This document shows, in pieces, positions 1 through 5,704 of a stretch of DNA of 6,384 bases. This DNA comes from UBA3537 sp965662485. Lineage in GTDB: Bacteria; Bacteroidota; Bacteroidia; Flavobacteriales; Flavobacteriaceae. The stretch spans positions 1-6,384 of the forward strand of contig CBFIIL010000059.1 of assembly GCA_965662485.1 (NCBI GenBank). Direction: 5' to 3'. A program made the translations under genes and the position numbers. Each line of letters opens with the position of its first letter. The first letter of the stretch is position 1. The notes beneath the pieces were generated by a model. The model saw only the letters and a program-made list of their open reading frames with translations. It had not been told where the DNA came from and searched no databases.

Positions 1-70
1 AAATGGAAGGGTTTACACCTCCAAATTCTCCAAAATACTGTAAATCTTGAATAGAGTCTGCTGGCTTCAT
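1..70 (-). CDS. PLP-dependent Cys/Met metabolism enzyme, N-terminal fragment (cystathionine/methionine gamma-lyase family)
   Basis: The reverse strand has an ATG at 70-68 followed by 23 codons with no stop before the window edge, so only the N-terminus is present. The peptide begins MKPADSIQDLQYFGEFGG and continues VNPSI. From memory this matches the start of a flavobacterial branch of the trans-sulfuration family (methionine gamma-lyase, cystathionine gamma-synthase/lyase or O-acetylhomoserine sulfhydrylase). These are cytosolic PLP enzymes that act on sulfur amino acids. The PLP lysine and all catalytic residues lie outside the window, so the exact reaction cannot be chosen. It is transcribed divergently from the Lrp/AsnC gene, a typical arrangement for a regulator and its amino-acid enzyme target. 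The 18-bp dyad at 76-93 sits just in front of its start codon. The assignment rests on 23 residues only. Confidence 0.6.
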   Translation of the reverse strand, partial: MKPADSIQDLQYFGEFGGVNPSI

Positions 71-75
71 AAATA

Positions 76-93
76 TTGATTAATTTTAATCAA
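76..93. promoter_or_regulatory. 18-bp dyad, candidate Lrp/AsnC operator
   Basis: TTGATTAA at 76-83 and TTAATCAA at 86-93 form a perfect 8-bp inverted repeat around a 2-bp TT centre. It lies 5 bp upstream of the minus-strand PLP enzyme start and about 130 bp upstream of the Lrp/AsnC gene. Lrp/AsnC-family dimers generally bind short AT-rich palindromes of this size, so this is a plausible site for the neighbouring regulator to control the PLP enzyme gene. On the minus strand the dyad begins inside a TTTG (94-91), preceded by an imperfect -7-like sequence, so binding could block transcription initiation. The binding role is inferred, and AT richness raises the chance of coincidental dyads. Confidence 0.4.
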
Positions 94-183
94 ATATCTA
101 TTATTACGGATTTAAAAACAACAACTATTAAAAATTATAGAAAATTATTCATAAATACTAGCTAATTTTAGATAAAAATTTTA

Positions 184-191
184 TATTTTTG
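184..191 (+). promoter_or_regulatory. Putative -7 promoter box of the Lrp/AsnC gene
   Basis: TATTTTTG matches the Bacteroidota -7 consensus TAnnTTTG exactly and lies 34 bp upstream of the ATG at 226. No TTG is seen at the expected -33 distance, so the match is to one element only. A 6-bp dyad (ATAAAA, A, TTTTAT at 172-184) touches its upstream edge and could serve autoregulation. Both are short AT-rich matches. Confidence 0.35.
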
Positions 192-225
192 TTAAAATTA
201 ATTCCTTAAAAGATATTTTTTCAAT

Positions 226-684
226 ATGAAACTTGACGTACTTGATATAAAAATACTGCGCTTACTTCAAAAAGATGCTAAACTTACCAATAAAGCTCTG
301 TCAACAAAGTTATCACTTTCTGTGACAGCAATTTATGAACGTATAAAAAAACTTGAAAAAACAGGATTTATTGAGGGCTATGTAGCTCTTGTGTCAAAAG
401 AAAAAGTAGGAAAATCTTTCGTAGCATTTTGTCATGTAAAACTCGTTCAACACACTCAAGATAATGTCAAGCAATTTGAGCGAGAGGTTATTGCCATTGA
501 AGAAGTTTTGGAATGTTATCATCTTAGTGGTGATTATGATTATTTACTAAAAGTACATGTTACAGACATGGAATCTTACCGAAAATTTATGATTGAAAAA
601 TTAACAAATTTAAATCATATTGGTAGTACTCACAGTATGTTTATGATCAATCAAGTGAAGCATACAACGGCTCTAAATATTTAA
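226..684 (+). CDS. Lrp/AsnC family transcriptional regulator
   Basis: A 152-residue protein, the usual length for the Lrp/AsnC family of DNA-binding, amino-acid-responsive regulators. Residues about 4-50 form the winged helix-turn-helix: LDIKILRLLQKDAKLTNKAL, then the recognition region around SVTAIYERIKKLEKTG (32-47). Residues about 65-145 form the RAM (ACT-like) effector and oligomerisation domain, with the characteristic LSGDYDYLLKV segment at 100-110. The ATG at 226 places the family's conserved LD-x2-IL segment at residues 3-11, as expected. The sequence ahead of it is AT-rich with no Shine-Dalgarno, which is normal for Bacteroidota. The gene is divergent from the PLP sulfur amino acid enzyme at the left edge, so that gene and its own promoter are the likely targets. 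The effector ligand cannot be read from the sequence. Lpd follows 62 bp downstream but has its own promoter-like box. Confidence 0.93.
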   Translation: MKLDVLDIKILRLLQKDAKLTNKALSTKLSLSVTAIYERIKKLEKTGFIEGYVALVSKEKVGKSFVAFCHVKLVQHTQDNVKQFEREVIAIEEVLECYHLSGDYDYLLKVHVTDMESYRKFMIEKLTNLNHIGSTHSMFMINQVKHTTALNI

Positions 685-716
685 ATTTTTATTCTAATCT
701 ATTGAACGGAAGTTTG

Positions 717-724
717 TACTTTTG
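717..724 (+). promoter_or_regulatory. Putative -7 promoter box of the dihydrolipoyl dehydrogenase gene
   Basis: TACTTTTG matches TAnnTTTG exactly, 22 bp before the ATG at 747, giving a predicted leader of roughly 15 nt. It sits in the 12-mer TTTGTACTTTTG (713-724), which recurs with one change before tilS (5689-5700). The nearest upstream TTG (702-704) is too close to act as a -33 element. The box suggests lpd is transcribed separately from the Lrp/AsnC gene. Confidence 0.45.
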
Positions 725-746
725 TTCCTATTAAAATTTAAAATAT

Positions 747-2147
747 ATGAAATCATATGATGTTGCTGTAATTGGCTCTGGCCCTGGCGGATATGTAGCA
801 GCCATTCGTTGTGCTCAACTTGGAAAAAGTGTTGCCATTATTGAAAAATATAGCACTATGGGTGGAACTTGTCTAAATGTAGGTTGTATTCCTAGCAAAG
901 CTTTATTGGATTCTTCTCATCATTTTGAAGATGCTGTAAAACATTTTGATACGCATGGTATTGAGCTTCCTGGCGAAGTTAAAGTCAATCTTGAAAAAAT
1001 GATGTCACGAAAAAAATCTGTTGTTGATCAAACAACAGTAGGGATAGAGTTTTTAATGAAGAAAAATAATATTGATGTCTATCAAGGAATTGGTGCTTTC
1101 AAAGATGCAACACATATTACCATAAGTGGAGATACTTCTCAAGAAATTGATGCAAAACACACCATCATTGCCACTGGAAGCAAGCCGTCTGTACTTCCTT
1201 TTGTTACTATCGACAAAGAACGTATCATTACATCAACAGAAGCATTAAAACTCAAAGAAATACCAAAACACCTTATCATTATCGGAGGTGGAGTTATTGG
1301 TCTAGAACTTGGTCAAGTTTATAAGCGTCTTGGCGCAGAAGTCACTGTTATTGAATATATGGATCGTATTATTCCAACAATGGATAAAGGTCTATCAAAA
1401 GAACTCAATAAAGTCCTTAAAAAGCAAAAATTTAAAATCAACACTTCCCACAAAGTAACTTCAGTAACACGTAAAGGCGATAATGTAACAGTAACAGCCG
1501 AAAACAAAAAAGGAGAAGCGGTAACTTTTGAAGGCGATTATTGTTTGGTATCTGTAGGTCGGAGTGCTTACACAGCGGGGCTTAATGCCGAAGCTGCTGG
1601 AGTAGAATTGAATGAACGTGGTCAAGTGAGTGTAAATGAGCATTTACAAACAACTGTTTCAAACATTTACGCCATTGGCGATGTTGTTAGAGGAGCAATG
1701 TTGGCACACAAAGCAGAAGAAGAAGGTGTGTTTGTTGCCGAAACCATTGCAGGTCAAAAACCACATATAAATTACAACCTTATTCCTGGAGTTGTATATA
1801 CTTGGCCAGAAGTGGCTGCTGTTGGAAAAACAGAAGAACAACTTTCTGAAGAAGGTGTAGCGTACAAGTCAGGGCAATTTCCAATGCGTGCATTGGGAAG
1901 AAGTCGCGCAAGTATGGATTTGGATGGATTCGTAAAGATTTTAGCCGACGAAACAACCGATGAAATTTTGGGAGTTCATATGATTGGTGCACGCTGTGCC
2001 GATCTTATTGCAGAAGCTGTAGTTGCTATGGAATTCCGCGCATCTGCAGAAGACATCTCGAGAATGTCTCATGCACATCCAACTTTTACTGAAGCTATTA
2101 AGGAAGCTGCACTTGCAGCAACCGAAAATAGAGCATTGCATATCTAA
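747..2147 (+). CDS. lpdA: Dihydrolipoyl dehydrogenase (E3)
   Basis: A 466-residue FAD flavoprotein that reoxidises dihydrolipoamide using NAD+. It serves as the E3 component of the pyruvate, 2-oxoglutarate and branched-chain 2-oxoacid dehydrogenase complexes and of glycine cleavage. Visible motifs are the N-terminal FAD-binding GSGPGG (10-15), the redox disulfide in GGTCLNVGCIPSK (Cys42 and Cys47), the ATG of the central FAD site (142-144), the NAD-binding GGGVIGLELG (180-189), the second FAD motif IYAIGD, and the C-terminal HAHPTFTE with catalytic His444 and Glu449. No key residue is missing and the length is normal for the family. The ATG at 747 puts the dinucleotide fold at the very N-terminus as expected. 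No E1 or E2 gene is adjacent, so this is a stand-alone E3 that may be shared among complexes. Codon use looks richer in GGT, CGT and GCC-type codons than its neighbours, which fits high expression. A strong terminator follows 23 bp after the stop. Confidence 0.97.
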   Translation: MKSYDVAVIGSGPGGYVAAIRCAQLGKSVAIIEKYSTMGGTCLNVGCIPSKALLDSSHHFEDAVKHFDTHGIELPGEVKVNLEKMMSRKKSVVDQTTVGIEFLMKKNNIDVYQGIGAFKDATHITISGDTSQEIDAKHTIIATGSKPSVLPFVTIDKERIITSTEALKLKEIPKHLIIIGGGVIGLELGQVYKRLGAEVTVIEYMDRIIPTMDKGLSKELNKVLKKQKFKINTSHKVTSVTRKGDNVTVTAENKKGEAVTFEGDYCLVSVGRSAYTAGLNAEAAGVELNERGQVSVNEHLQTTVSNIYAIGDVVRGAMLAHKAEEEGVFVAETIAGQKPHINYNLIPGVVYTWPEVAAVGKTEEQLSEEGVAYKSGQFPMRALGRSRASMDLDGFVKILADETTDEILGVHMIGARCADLIAEAVVAMEFRASAEDISRMSHAHPTFTEAIKEAALAATENRALHI

Positions 2148-2170
2148 TTAATTTCCAATACCTTAAATTC

Positions 2171-2200
2171 AAAGCGGTCATAAAATGATCGCTTTTTTTT
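2171..2200 (+). terminator. Intrinsic terminator after lpdA
   Basis: AAAGCGGTCAT (2171-2181) pairs with ATGATCGCTTT (2185-2195) across an AAA loop. The 11-bp stem contains a single G-U pair and runs straight into a T tract ending at 2200. It lies 23 bp after the lpdA stop and should end that transcript, separating it from the sigma factor gene. There is no matching T tract for the opposite strand, so it is directional. Confidence 0.9.
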
Positions 2201-2333
2201 AATTTATATATATTTTTAAATATAAAAAATGTATATTTAACTGATTGATTTACAACGAATTGTCTAACATTTAAGCAATTTTATTAAACAAAATTAATAT
2301 TACTAACATAGCACCCAAAAATATAAAGTGCAA

Positions 2334-2364
2334 AAGCAACCCAAATCGCTTTGAAGCAACACAA
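2334..2364 (+). repeat. Direct repeat flanking the sigma factor start codon
   Basis: AAGCAACCCAA (2334-2344) and AAGCAACACAA (2354-2364) match at 10 of 11 positions with a 20-bp period, about two helical turns. The putative TTG start (2351-2353) lies between them. The period is not a multiple of three, so it is not a repeated peptide. Separately, AAAGC (2333-2337) can pair with GCTTT (2348-2352), a weak hairpin that would cover the start codon. A regulatory role is speculative. Confidence 0.3.
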
Positions 2365-2947
2365 CCTAGAATACCAACACTCCGACGAGGCACTAGTATT
2401 TGCCATCATTCACAACGAAGAAACGCATCTTTTTGAAATCTTACATGATCGCTATTATTCAGTAGTATATGGTCGATGTCTTAGTTTTTTTAAAAACAAA
2501 CATGATGCTGAGGACGTTTCTCAAGAAATATTTTTTAAGGTATTCTTAAAGTTAGACACTTTCTTGTTCAAATCAAAATTTTCAACTTGGCTTTATAGTT
2601 TTACTCATAACTATTGTATCAATTACAAACGAAATATTGAATACAGAAAATTTGAAAATAAACTAATTGACCCAGAAAGATTAAGTGAAGAGTTTTTTAG
2701 TTATAATTATGATTCATGTGTTGTAGACGAATATCAATTAATACGACTAAAGCTAGCAATTAGTTTATTATCAAAACATGAACAAAAACTAGTTTTATTA
2801 AAGTATTGTGGTCATATGACTATAAGAGAAATGGGCGAAGTGTATAATCTTGGCGAAAGTGCTCTCAAAATGAAGTTGAAACGCATCAAAAATAAAATTA
2901 TTAAACACTATAGGGAAGCAGATTTTGAAGAGATGAAATTTGCTTAA
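2351..2947 (+). CDS. RNA polymerase ECF-type sigma-70 factor, TTG start
   Basis: A 198-residue sigma factor with only regions 2 and 4, the ECF (group IV) architecture. Region 2 spans about 27-97. Its core-binding helix is DAEDVSQEIFFKVFLKLD (52-69), followed by the promoter-melting and -10 recognition part FSTWLYSFTHNYCINYKR (77-94). Region 4 spans about 135-190 with the helix-turn-helix MTIREMGEVYNLGESALKMK (156-175) that reads the -35 element. The frame opens after TAA at 2324-2326 and has no ATG before residue 156, so the start must be non-ATG. TTG at 2351 gives an N-terminus of normal family length. No exact TAnnTTTG box is visible in the AT-rich 150 bp upstream. No membrane-spanning anti-sigma gene is adjacent: the next gene is convergent with zero spacing. 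Control may be transcriptional or translational, or by a distant anti-sigma. The targets are unknown. Confidence 0.9.
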   Translation: MKQHNLEYQHSDEALVFAIIHNEETHLFEILHDRYYSVVYGRCLSFFKNKHDAEDVSQEIFFKVFLKLDTFLFKSKFSTWLYSFTHNYCINYKRNIEYRKFENKLIDPERLSEEFFSYNYDSCVVDEYQLIRLKLAISLLSKHEQKLVLLKYCGHMTIREMGEVYNLGESALKMKLKRIKNKIIKHYREADFEEMKFA

Positions 2948-4318
2948 TTATTTTCGTTTTTTGCGATTAAAATTTTTGTCCCCTCTTGTTTTTGACTTTT
3001 TATATTTTTTCCCAATAGTTCTTTTGTAGGATCCTCCAAGATTTACCTTTTTGTTTTTTTCCTTTTTTTCATGAAACGCAGGTCCGGGAACATCATCATT
3101 TTTCTTTTTATTTGGATTATAACGCTCCTTTACAGCTTTTCGTTCCTCGGGCATTAATTCATTTGATATATCCACTTCAGAGGGCCATTCACAAACTTGA
3201 ATTTCAAAATTCATGTAACGCTCAATTTGAATCCTAAATTCTTGTTCTTTCTTTGTTGATAATAATATGCTTTCACCTTGTTTTTGAGCGCGCCCAGTAC
3301 GACCAATGCGATGCATATAATTTTCGGAAAACTCAGGTGTATTGAAGCTAATAACATGAGAAACTTCATCTATATCAATACCTCGTGCCATTAAATCTGT
3401 GGTGACTAAAATTTTATATGTTCCGTTTTTAAATTCTTCAATAGCATTGCGCCTGTAATTTTGTGATTTATTGGAGTGAAGTACACCACATTCATTTCCA
3501 AAATTGAGCTCTAGTGCTTCATATAATCGGTCGGCTATACGTTTTTGATCAACAAAAATGAGAACTTTTCTAAACGCTTCTTTTTGAGCCAGCAGAAACA
3601 ACAAAAGATTGAGCTTTGAATTATAATTTGGTGCATCAAATCGCGTTTGTTTAATATTTTTAAGAGGGGTTCCCGAAAGTGCAGTGGATACTTTATTGGG
3701 GTTTCTAAAGAAGTTCGTGATAATATTTTCGACATCTGAATTCATAGTTGCTGAAAACATAATATTTTGACGTTTCTCTGGGAGTAAATCAAAAATATTT
3801 ATAAGCTGATGTCTAAACCCCAAATCGAGCATCACATCTACTTCATCAATAACTAGTTTTTGTATATTTTTCAGTCGTAATGCTTTACTAACGGCCAAAT
3901 CATAAAGTCGTCCAGGGGTTGCGACCACAATATCGGCACCATTTTCAATTTGTTTTTTTTGCGTATTGATGTTTGTCCCACCAAAAATTCCAACAATTTG
4001 AAATGGCAGTTCTACGCATAGCCTTTCTATAGATTCAACCACTTGTAACACCAATTCTCTTGTAGGAACAAGAATCAAAATACGAGGGGAATTTTGAGAG
4101 GGTTGCGTAAGGTTTCTTAGCAATGGTAAGTTGTAGGCCATTGTTTTTCCAGTTCCTGTTTGTGCAATACCAATCAGGTCTCTACCAGAGCAAATTTTTG
4201 AAAAAGAAGCACTTTGAATTGCAGTAGGGTGTTTGAATCCTAATTGCGAAATTGCATCATATAGAACAGGGGTAAGTTTAAAATTGCTGAAAGTATCCAA
4301 ATTAAAAAATTTATTCAA
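2948..4318 (-). CDS. DEAD-box ATP-dependent RNA helicase (RhlE-like, DEVD variant)
   Basis: An ATP-dependent RNA unwinding enzyme, cytosolic, probably acting in ribosome assembly or RNA turnover. In order: the Q motif GFKHPTAIQ (27-35), motif I AQTGTGKT (52-59), Ia PTREL (85-89), Ib TPGRL (134-138), motif II DEVD (158-161), motif III SAT (189-191), motif IV LIFVDQK (253-259), motif V around TTDLMARGIDID (306-317) and motif VI HRIGRTGR (336-343). After about residue 385 a lysine/arginine-rich tail follows, typical of RhlE-like proteins and likely to bind RNA. DEVD replaces DEAD; I recall this as common in flavobacterial members, and the catalytic Asp-Glu is intact. There is no in-frame ATG near the start. 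The coordinates give the longest form, from TTG at 4318. TTG at 4300 (old residue 7) fits better: the conserved Phe 17 residues before the Q motif is residue 10, and the 4318 codon lies inside a -7-like box. The gene is divergent from pabB and convergent with the sigma gene. Confidence 0.95.
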   Translation of the reverse strand: MNKFFNLDTFSNFKLTPVLYDAISQLGFKHPTAIQSASFSKICSGRDLIGIAQTGTGKTMAYNLPLLRNLTQPSQNSPRILILVPTRELVLQVVESIERLCVELPFQIVGIFGGTNINTQKKQIENGADIVVATPGRLYDLAVSKALRLKNIQKLVIDEVDVMLDLGFRHQLINIFDLLPEKRQNIMFSATMNSDVENIITNFFRNPNKVSTALSGTPLKNIKQTRFDAPNYNSKLNLLLFLLAQKEAFRKVLIFVDQKRIADRLYEALELNFGNECGVLHSNKSQNYRRNAIEEFKNGTYKILVTTDLMARGIDIDEVSHVISFNTPEFSENYMHRIGRTGRAQKQGESILLSTKKEQEFRIQIERYMNFEIQVCEWPSEVDISNELMPEERKAVKERYNPNKKKNDDVPGPAFHEKKEKNKKVNLGGSYKRTIGKKYKKSKTRGDKNFNRKKRK

Positions 4319-4323
4319 AGGTA
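4316..4323 (-). promoter_or_regulatory. Putative -7 promoter box of the helicase gene
   Basis: On the minus strand TACCTTTG matches TAnnTTTG exactly. Its last three bases are the TTG that would be the outermost helicase start codon at 4318. If it is a real promoter, transcription begins near 4310. The 4318 start would then be outside the mRNA, and TTG at 4300 would be the start, with a leader of about 10 nt. No -33 TTG is seen at the expected distance. Confidence 0.4.
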
Positions 4324-4380
4324 ATGTATTCTGATAAAGTGGGGGTGTATTTCAATATATCTGATTAAATTTACATCCAA

Positions 4381-4388
4381 TTAGTTTG
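4381..4388 (+). promoter_or_regulatory. Weak -7-like box of pabB
   Basis: TTAGTTTG matches TAnnTTTG at all fixed positions except the second base. It lies 10 bp before the TTG start at 4399, implying a very short leader. It shares the 80-bp divergent spacer with the helicase promoter box. The evidence is a single imperfect octamer. Confidence 0.2.
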
Positions 4389-4398
4389 TATACCATTT

Positions 4399-5688
4399 TT
4401 GAGAACACATTTTCATTTTAAACCTAAACATTTAGAAACTTTCAAAAGACAACTTTTGCAATGGGCCAATACTTTTGATGAGGTTGTTTGGTTGGATTCA
4501 AATCATTACAACCAAACCCACAGTAGTTTTGAGGCTATTTTGGCAGTAGATGCTTTTTCGAGCTTACAACTTTCAGAAAAACATAGTTTTAAACAATTGG
4601 AGAATTATAGAAATACAACTTCAGATTGGATTTTTGGTTATCTTTCTTATGATTTAAAAAATGATATTGAAAAGCTGCATTCTTCAAATTTTGATGGTCT
4701 TCAATTTCCAGATTTGTTTTTTTTTCAACCCAAAAAAGTATTTATTTTCCAAGGTGATCAGGTGAGTATTCATTACTTAAATGAGTTTTCATTTTGTATC
4801 CAAGAGGATTTAAAAATAATTGAAAGCGAATCCATGTTTTCTGAGTGTTTAGATTCATCAGAATTAAAAATTGAAGCAAGAACATCAAAATCTTCATATT
4901 TAGAAAAAGTAAAATCTTTACAAAATCATATCTGTAGAGGAGATATTTATGAAGCCAATTTTTGTCAAGAATTTTTTTCACATGGTGTTATCAATCCTCT
5001 GGCAACCTTTTACAAACTTCAAAAAAGTTCTCAACCTCCATTTTCTGCGTATTTAAAAAATGGTGAGCATTTTGCATTGTCTGCCTCACCAGAAAGGTAT
5101 TTAAAGAAAAATGGAAATATTGTCATTTCTCAACCTATAAAAGGGACATCCAAGCGTTCTATTCATGTTGAAGAAGATGAAAAATTGAAAGCCAATTTAG
5201 AAGCCAACCCCAAAGAACGTAGCGAAAACGTAATGATTGTAGATTTGGTACGCAATGATTTGTCAAGAATTGCAGAAAAAGGTTCCGTAAGTGTTGACGA
5301 ACTTTGTGGCCCTTATACATTTGCTCAAGTTCATCATTTAATTTCAACTGTAAGTGCTATAATAAAAGAGGAATACTCATCAGTAGATGTCATTAAATCT
5401 ACTTTTCCAATGGGTAGCATGACAGGTGCACCAAAGATATCAGCTATGAAAATCATTGAACAATTGGAAGATGCCAAACGAGGGCTATATTCTGGTGCAA
5501 TAGGATATTTTACTCCAGCTGGTGATTTTGATTTTAATGTGGTTATAAGAAGTATCTTATACAACAAATCAGCTTCATATATTTCTTTTTCTGTAGGAAG
5601 CGCAATTACTTATGAGAGCCAACCAGAATACGAATATGAAGAATGTCTTGTAAAAGCACAAGCAATGCGAGAAGCTCTGGAAAATTAA
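4399..5688 (+). CDS. pabB: Aminodeoxychorismate synthase component I (chorismate-binding enzyme), TTG start
   Basis: A 429-residue chorismate-binding enzyme that aminates chorismate to 4-amino-4-deoxychorismate, the precursor of p-aminobenzoate and folate. The N-terminal half (about 1-150) is the divergent subdomain. The catalytic domain (about 163-427) shows GDIYEANFCQ (181-190), PIKGT with Lys248 (246-250), ENVMIVDLVRNDLSRI (276-291), GSMTGAPK (339-346), YSGAIGYF (364-371) and GSAITYESQPEYEYEE (400-415), whose acidic residues bind Mg2+. PIKGT with its lysine is the PabB signature; anthranilate and isochorismate synthases differ there. The frame opens after TAA at 4366-4368 and has no early ATG. 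TTG at 4399 gives an N-terminus beginning MRTHFHFKP, similar to flavobacterial homologues as I recall them. The glutaminase partner (PabA/TrpG) is not in the window. tilS follows after 16 bp, an order I recall as common in Flavobacteriaceae. Anthranilate synthase component I is the main alternative. Confidence 0.92.
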   Translation: MRTHFHFKPKHLETFKRQLLQWANTFDEVVWLDSNHYNQTHSSFEAILAVDAFSSLQLSEKHSFKQLENYRNTTSDWIFGYLSYDLKNDIEKLHSSNFDGLQFPDLFFFQPKKVFIFQGDQVSIHYLNEFSFCIQEDLKIIESESMFSECLDSSELKIEARTSKSSYLEKVKSLQNHICRGDIYEANFCQEFFSHGVINPLATFYKLQKSSQPPFSAYLKNGEHFALSASPERYLKKNGNIVISQPIKGTSKRSIHVEEDEKLKANLEANPKERSENVMIVDLVRNDLSRIAEKGSVSVDELCGPYTFAQVHHLISTVSAIIKEEYSSVDVIKSTFPMGSMTGAPKISAMKIIEQLEDAKRGLYSGAIGYFTPAGDFDFNVVIRSILYNKSASYISFSVGSAITYESQPEYEYEECLVKAQAMREALEN

Positions 5689-5692
5689 TTTG

Positions 5693-5700
5693 TATTTTTG
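5693..5700 (+). promoter_or_regulatory. Putative -7 box in the pabB-tilS gap
   Basis: TATTTTTG matches TAnnTTTG exactly, within the 12-mer TTTGTATTTTTG (5689-5700) that also occurs before lpdA with one change. It ends 4 bp before the tilS ATG, so a transcript starting from it would be nearly leaderless. tilS may otherwise simply be read through from pabB. Confidence 0.35.
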
Positions 5701-5704
5701 TGCA

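Noticed and set aside
685..746. Terminator between the Lrp/AsnC gene and lpdA
   Set aside because: AAATATTT-type palindromes and a short T run are present, but there is no GC-containing stem, so no terminator can be supported.
1319..2141. Several 60-70 codon open frames on the minus strand within lpdA
   Set aside because: They lie wholly inside a clearly coding gene, have no recognisable domain, and read as shadows of lpdA in other frames. The same applies to the minus-strand frames inside pabB (4742-5567) and the alternative frame inside the helicase (3535-3735).
2201..2350. AT-rich stretch before the sigma gene as an origin, small RNA or extra gene
   Set aside because: It holds short AT dyads (for example TATATTT-TT-AAATATA) and a 4-bp GCAC/GTGC pairing, but no ORF, no exact TAnnTTTG box, no stable hairpin and no iterons. 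Its composition explains the dyads.
3836..3847. DEVD in place of DEAD in helicase motif II
   Set aside because: The catalytic Asp-Glu and final Asp are kept, and I recall DEVD as usual in flavobacterial RhlE-like helicases, so it is probably a family feature and not a novelty.
4399..5688. pabB as part of a tryptophan operon (trpE)
   Set aside because: The PIKGT lysine signature and the tilS neighbour fit PabB better, and no other trp gene is present in the window.
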